From contig NZ_JAPLAI010000052.1 in the NCBI RefSeq assembly GCF_026393345.1, positions 62,001-126,000 of the forward strand: a DNA stretch of 64,000 bases, in the 5' to 3' direction. The stretch comes from Microbacterium sp. Its GTDB lineage: Bacteria > Actinomycetota > Actinomycetes > Actinomycetales > Microbacteriaceae. Positions 61,898 through 64,000 of this stretch are shown here, one piece after another. The notes below the pieces were generated by a model, which saw only the letters and a program-made list of their open reading frames with translations, searched no databases and had not been told where the DNA came from. Position 1 is the first letter of the stretch. Each line of letters starts with the position of its first letter. The position numbers and the translations under genes were made by a program.

Positions 61898-63433
61898 ATG
61901 AGCAGACCCGTCGAGGAGCCCACGCTGCGGACGCTGCTGCGTCGCGGCGAGCTGGGGCTGCGCCTCGCGACCGAGGAGGAGCAGCTACCCCCCGACGTGC
62001 TGGACCGGTGGCTGCGCGGGGTGCACAGCTCGGATCTCGCCGACCCGACACCGTTCCTGTCGGAGGACCTGGCGCTGCTGACGACGGGGACGCAGTTCCT
62101 CGACGCGGATGCGGCGACCTATGAGGATTACGTCGCGCGGCTCCGCATCCGCGGCGTCGCCGCCCTCGGGTTCGGCACCGAGGTGGTGCGAGACGGCGTG
62201 CCCGAGGGGCTGGTCGCCGCGTGCGCGGCCGCGGGTCTCCCCCTGTTCGAGGTGCCCTACCGCACCCCGTTCATCGCCGTCGCCCGTACCACGGCGCAGG
62301 TGCTGGCGGCACAGGAGTACGCCCGGCGCAGCTGGGCGCTCGACGCCCAGCGGGCGCTGTCGCTCGCGGCGCTCCGCGATGACGGGCTGTCGGCGACCCT
62401 GGACGAGCTCTCCCGGCGCCTCGATGCCTGGGTGGGACTGTTCGACGCGGCGGGGACGCTCACCCACCAGCATCCGGCCGGTGCGATGCCGACCGCCGCC
62501 CGCACCGAGCTGGAGTCGGAGGTCGCCGGCGTGCTGGCGCGCGGTACCCGCGCCGGCGCCGCGACGGATGTCGCCGGGCACGCCATGCAGTTGCAGACGC
62601 TCGGCCGCGGCGGACACCTGCGGGGCGTCCTCGCGATCGGCGCAGCGGACCTGGATGCGGAGGCCCGCGGCGTCGTCACGATGGCCGTGGCAATGGCGGG
62701 CCTCGCCCTGGAGCAGCGCCGCAGCCTCCTCCGCGCCCGCGGATCGCTCCGCGCGGGCCTGACCGCATCCCTCCTCGAGGGCGAAGTGACCACAGCCCGC
62801 CGCGTCGCCCGCGAGATGTGGGGCGGGCTGCCGGCGGCACCCGTGCGCGTGGCGATGACGGATGCGGCCACCGCGCACCGTGAAGACGTCACCGAGTGGC
62901 TGGAGGACCAGGTGGAGAGGCAGGGCGATCTCCTGTTCTTCGGACGCACCGAGGCAGGGCTCGTCCTCGTCGCCTCTCCCGCCGGGGTCGAGCTGCTCCG
63001 TCGCGCGGCCGACCGGTTCACGCTGACGGTAGGCCTCTCCGACCCGGTGGGATACGACGCTCTCGCGGCGGCGGCGGGACAGGCACGCATCGCTCGCGAT
63101 CACGGCTCCGGTGGGGTGAGCGAGTTCGCGCGGACGAGCGACGGCCTCGTCCGCGCCCTCGCCGGCGAGGACGCCCGGGTCCTCGCTCGGGCGGAGCTCG
63201 CCCCGCTGCACGACTACGACACGACGCACGGCGCGCAGCTCGTGCTGACCCTGCGCACGTGGCTGGATCAGGACGCCTCGCACGACCGTGCGGCGCAGGC
63301 GCTCGGCGTCCACCGCCACACCCTCCGCGCACGACTGGCGACCATCGAGCGCGTGCTCGGCACCGACCTGTCCGCCTTCCCCGAGCGCGCCCGGCTGTGG
63401 CTCGCACTGACGGTCCTCGGAGAGACCGTGTGA
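61898..63433 (+). CDS. PucR/CdaR-family transcriptional regulator
   Basis: 511 residues. The N-terminal PucR sensing domain (about 10-150) has RTLLRRGELGLRLATEEEQLPPDVLDRWLRGVHSSDLADPTPFL and RGVAALGFG. A middle domain follows, and the C-terminal PucR helix-turn-helix is TLRTWLDQDASHDRAAQALGVHRHTLRARLATIERVLG. It is divergent from gabT and overlaps the next oxidase gene, so it probably activates the putrescine/GABA genes. GAGAGGAT precedes the ATG. Confidence 0.88.
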   Translation: MSRPVEEPTLRTLLRRGELGLRLATEEEQLPPDVLDRWLRGVHSSDLADPTPFLSEDLALLTTGTQFLDADAATYEDYVARLRIRGVAALGFGTEVVRDGVPEGLVAACAAAGLPLFEVPYRTPFIAVARTTAQVLAAQEYARRSWALDAQRALSLAALRDDGLSATLDELSRRLDAWVGLFDAAGTLTHQHPAGAMPTAARTELESEVAGVLARGTRAGAATDVAGHAMQLQTLGRGGHLRGVLAIGAADLDAEARGVVTMAVAMAGLALEQRRSLLRARGSLRAGLTASLLEGEVTTARRVAREMWGGLPAAPVRVAMTDAATAHREDVTEWLEDQVERQGDLLFFGRTEAGLVLVASPAGVELLRRAADRFTLTVGLSDPVGYDALAAAAGQARIARDHGSGGVSEFARTSDGLVRALAGEDARVLARAELAPLHDYDTTHGAQLVLTLRTWLDQDASHDRAAQALGVHRHTLRARLATIERVLGTDLSAFPERARLWLALTVLGETV

Positions 63434-64000
63434 GCGTCAACGGCGAGGTCTCGTTCTGGTGGCGCCAGCTGGGCGGTACGCCCGCGCCGCGGCAGCCGCT
63501 CCCCGGCTCCCTCGACGTCGACGTGTGCATCGTCGGCGCCGGCTACACCGGCCTGTGGACGGCCTACTACCTGAGCGAGGCTCGACCCGATCTGCGCATC
63601 GCGGTGCTGGAGGCGCGCTTCGCCGGCTACGGCGCGTCCGGGCGGAACGGCGGCTGGCTGACGAACTCCGTCACCGGCGGCCGCGAGCGGTACGCCCGGA
63701 CGCACGGCCGGGACGCGGCGATCGCGCAGCAGCGGGCACTGAACGACACCGTGGACGAGGTGCTCGCGGTCGCTGCCCGGGAGGGCATCGACATCGGAGC
63801 GCACAAGGGCGGCGAGCTCACGGTCGCCCGCACGCCCTCGCAGCGCGCGCGGCTGCGTGCGTTCGCCGCATCCGAGTCCGCATGGCCCGGCACCGACCTG
63901 GAACTGTGGGATGCGGACGAGACCGCGTCGCGGGTGCGCGTGGCGGGCGCTCTCGGCGGGCTGTGGCACCCGCACTGCGCCCGCATCCATCCCGCCCGGC
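63430..64000 (+). CDS. FAD-dependent amino acid/polyamine oxidoreductase, C-terminus cut by window end
   Basis: 190 codons visible. The FAD fold LDVDVCIVGAGYTGLWTAYYLSE, then RIAVLEARFAGYGASGRNGGWL (the GASGRNGG motif of DAO/PuuB-like enzymes). Its membership of the gamma-glutamylputrescine oxidase-like DAO family is clear; the substrate is not. The GTG start overlaps the pucR stop (GTGA). Context suggests amine catabolism. Confidence 0.85.
   Translation, partial: MSVNGEVSFWWRQLGGTPAPRQPLPGSLDVDVCIVGAGYTGLWTAYYLSEARPDLRIAVLEARFAGYGASGRNGGWLTNSVTGGRERYARTHGRDAAIAQQRALNDTVDEVLAVAAREGIDIGAHKGGELTVARTPSQRARLRAFAASESAWPGTDLELWDADETASRVRVAGALGGLWHPHCARIHPAR

Overview
The window looks like a chromosomal segment of a high-GC actinobacterium, most likely Microbacterium or a close relative in Microbacteriaceae. 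The grounds are very high GC, the gene families present (AglE-type sugar transport, MoeZ-like MoeB, NusG with an acidic N-terminal extension, sortase-E-like sorting signal), frequent leaderless starts, and a dense scatter of the word GGATGCGG on both strands. This is a lineage call from sequence style only; no 16S rRNA is present. No phage, plasmid, insertion sequence or CRISPR array was found. All but two genes look intact (a SulP remnant and a frameshifted acylphosphatase).

Layout. 1-8.2 kb: ABC1/UbiB-type kinase (cut by the window start) with its PadR regulator, SulP remnant, MmyB-type regulator/SDR pair, short 6-phosphogluconate dehydrogenase, small membrane protein, DUF1361 protein, lipid kinase, and a cysteine-rich winged-helix regulator. 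8.2-30.1 kb: a nearly complete molybdenum-cofactor region: fdhD-moaA, modABC with a TOBE regulator, moeB-moeA-moaC, mobA-DUF6457-moaD, moaE-mogA, and a FdhF/YdeP-type molybdoenzyme that may be the consumer. Embedded in it is the complete cydAB-cydDC cytochrome bd oxidase set. 30.2-42.5 kb: PAP2 phosphatase, Bcr/CflA-type MFS pump, an alpha-glucoside-type ABC importer with a LacI regulator and operators, and a 1646-residue secreted nuclease/nucleotidase. 42.7-53.1 kb: ribosomal and transcription core (rplJL, rplKA, nusG, secE, tRNA-Trp), split by about 7 kb of accessory genes: YqaJ nuclease, MFS-MarR drug-efflux operon, quinone reductase, LysG/LysE pair, acylphosphatase. 53.2-64 kb: lipoprotein/membrane HEAMH pair, PPOX protein, then a putrescine/GABA catabolic cluster (gabD, APC permease, USP, puo, gabT, PucR regulator, FAD oxidase cut by the window end).

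How the parts work together. The Mo genes take molybdate from import (ModABC), through cofactor synthesis (MoaA, MoaC, MoaD/E, MoeB, MogA, MoeA, MobA), to sulfuration (FdhD) and a YdeP-like enzyme. The bd oxidase suggests respiration at low oxygen or under stress. The 55-64 kb cluster would take putrescine to 4-aminobutanal, GABA, succinate semialdehyde and succinate.

The most unusual features are: (i) a set of intergenic arrays built from short words repeated at a fixed period and then repeated in inverted orientation, with a different word at most loci but the same 18-bp unit at two loci 42 kb apart; (ii) modA, whose only start preserving its lipoprotein signal is ATT, directly after the in-frame stop of the upstream regulator; (iii) an in-frame repeat element in the CydD linker; (iv) a poly-C frameshift in acylphosphatase; (v) at least nine genes, plus a short leader ORF before moaA, with a TANNNT hexamer exactly 6 nt before the start codon.
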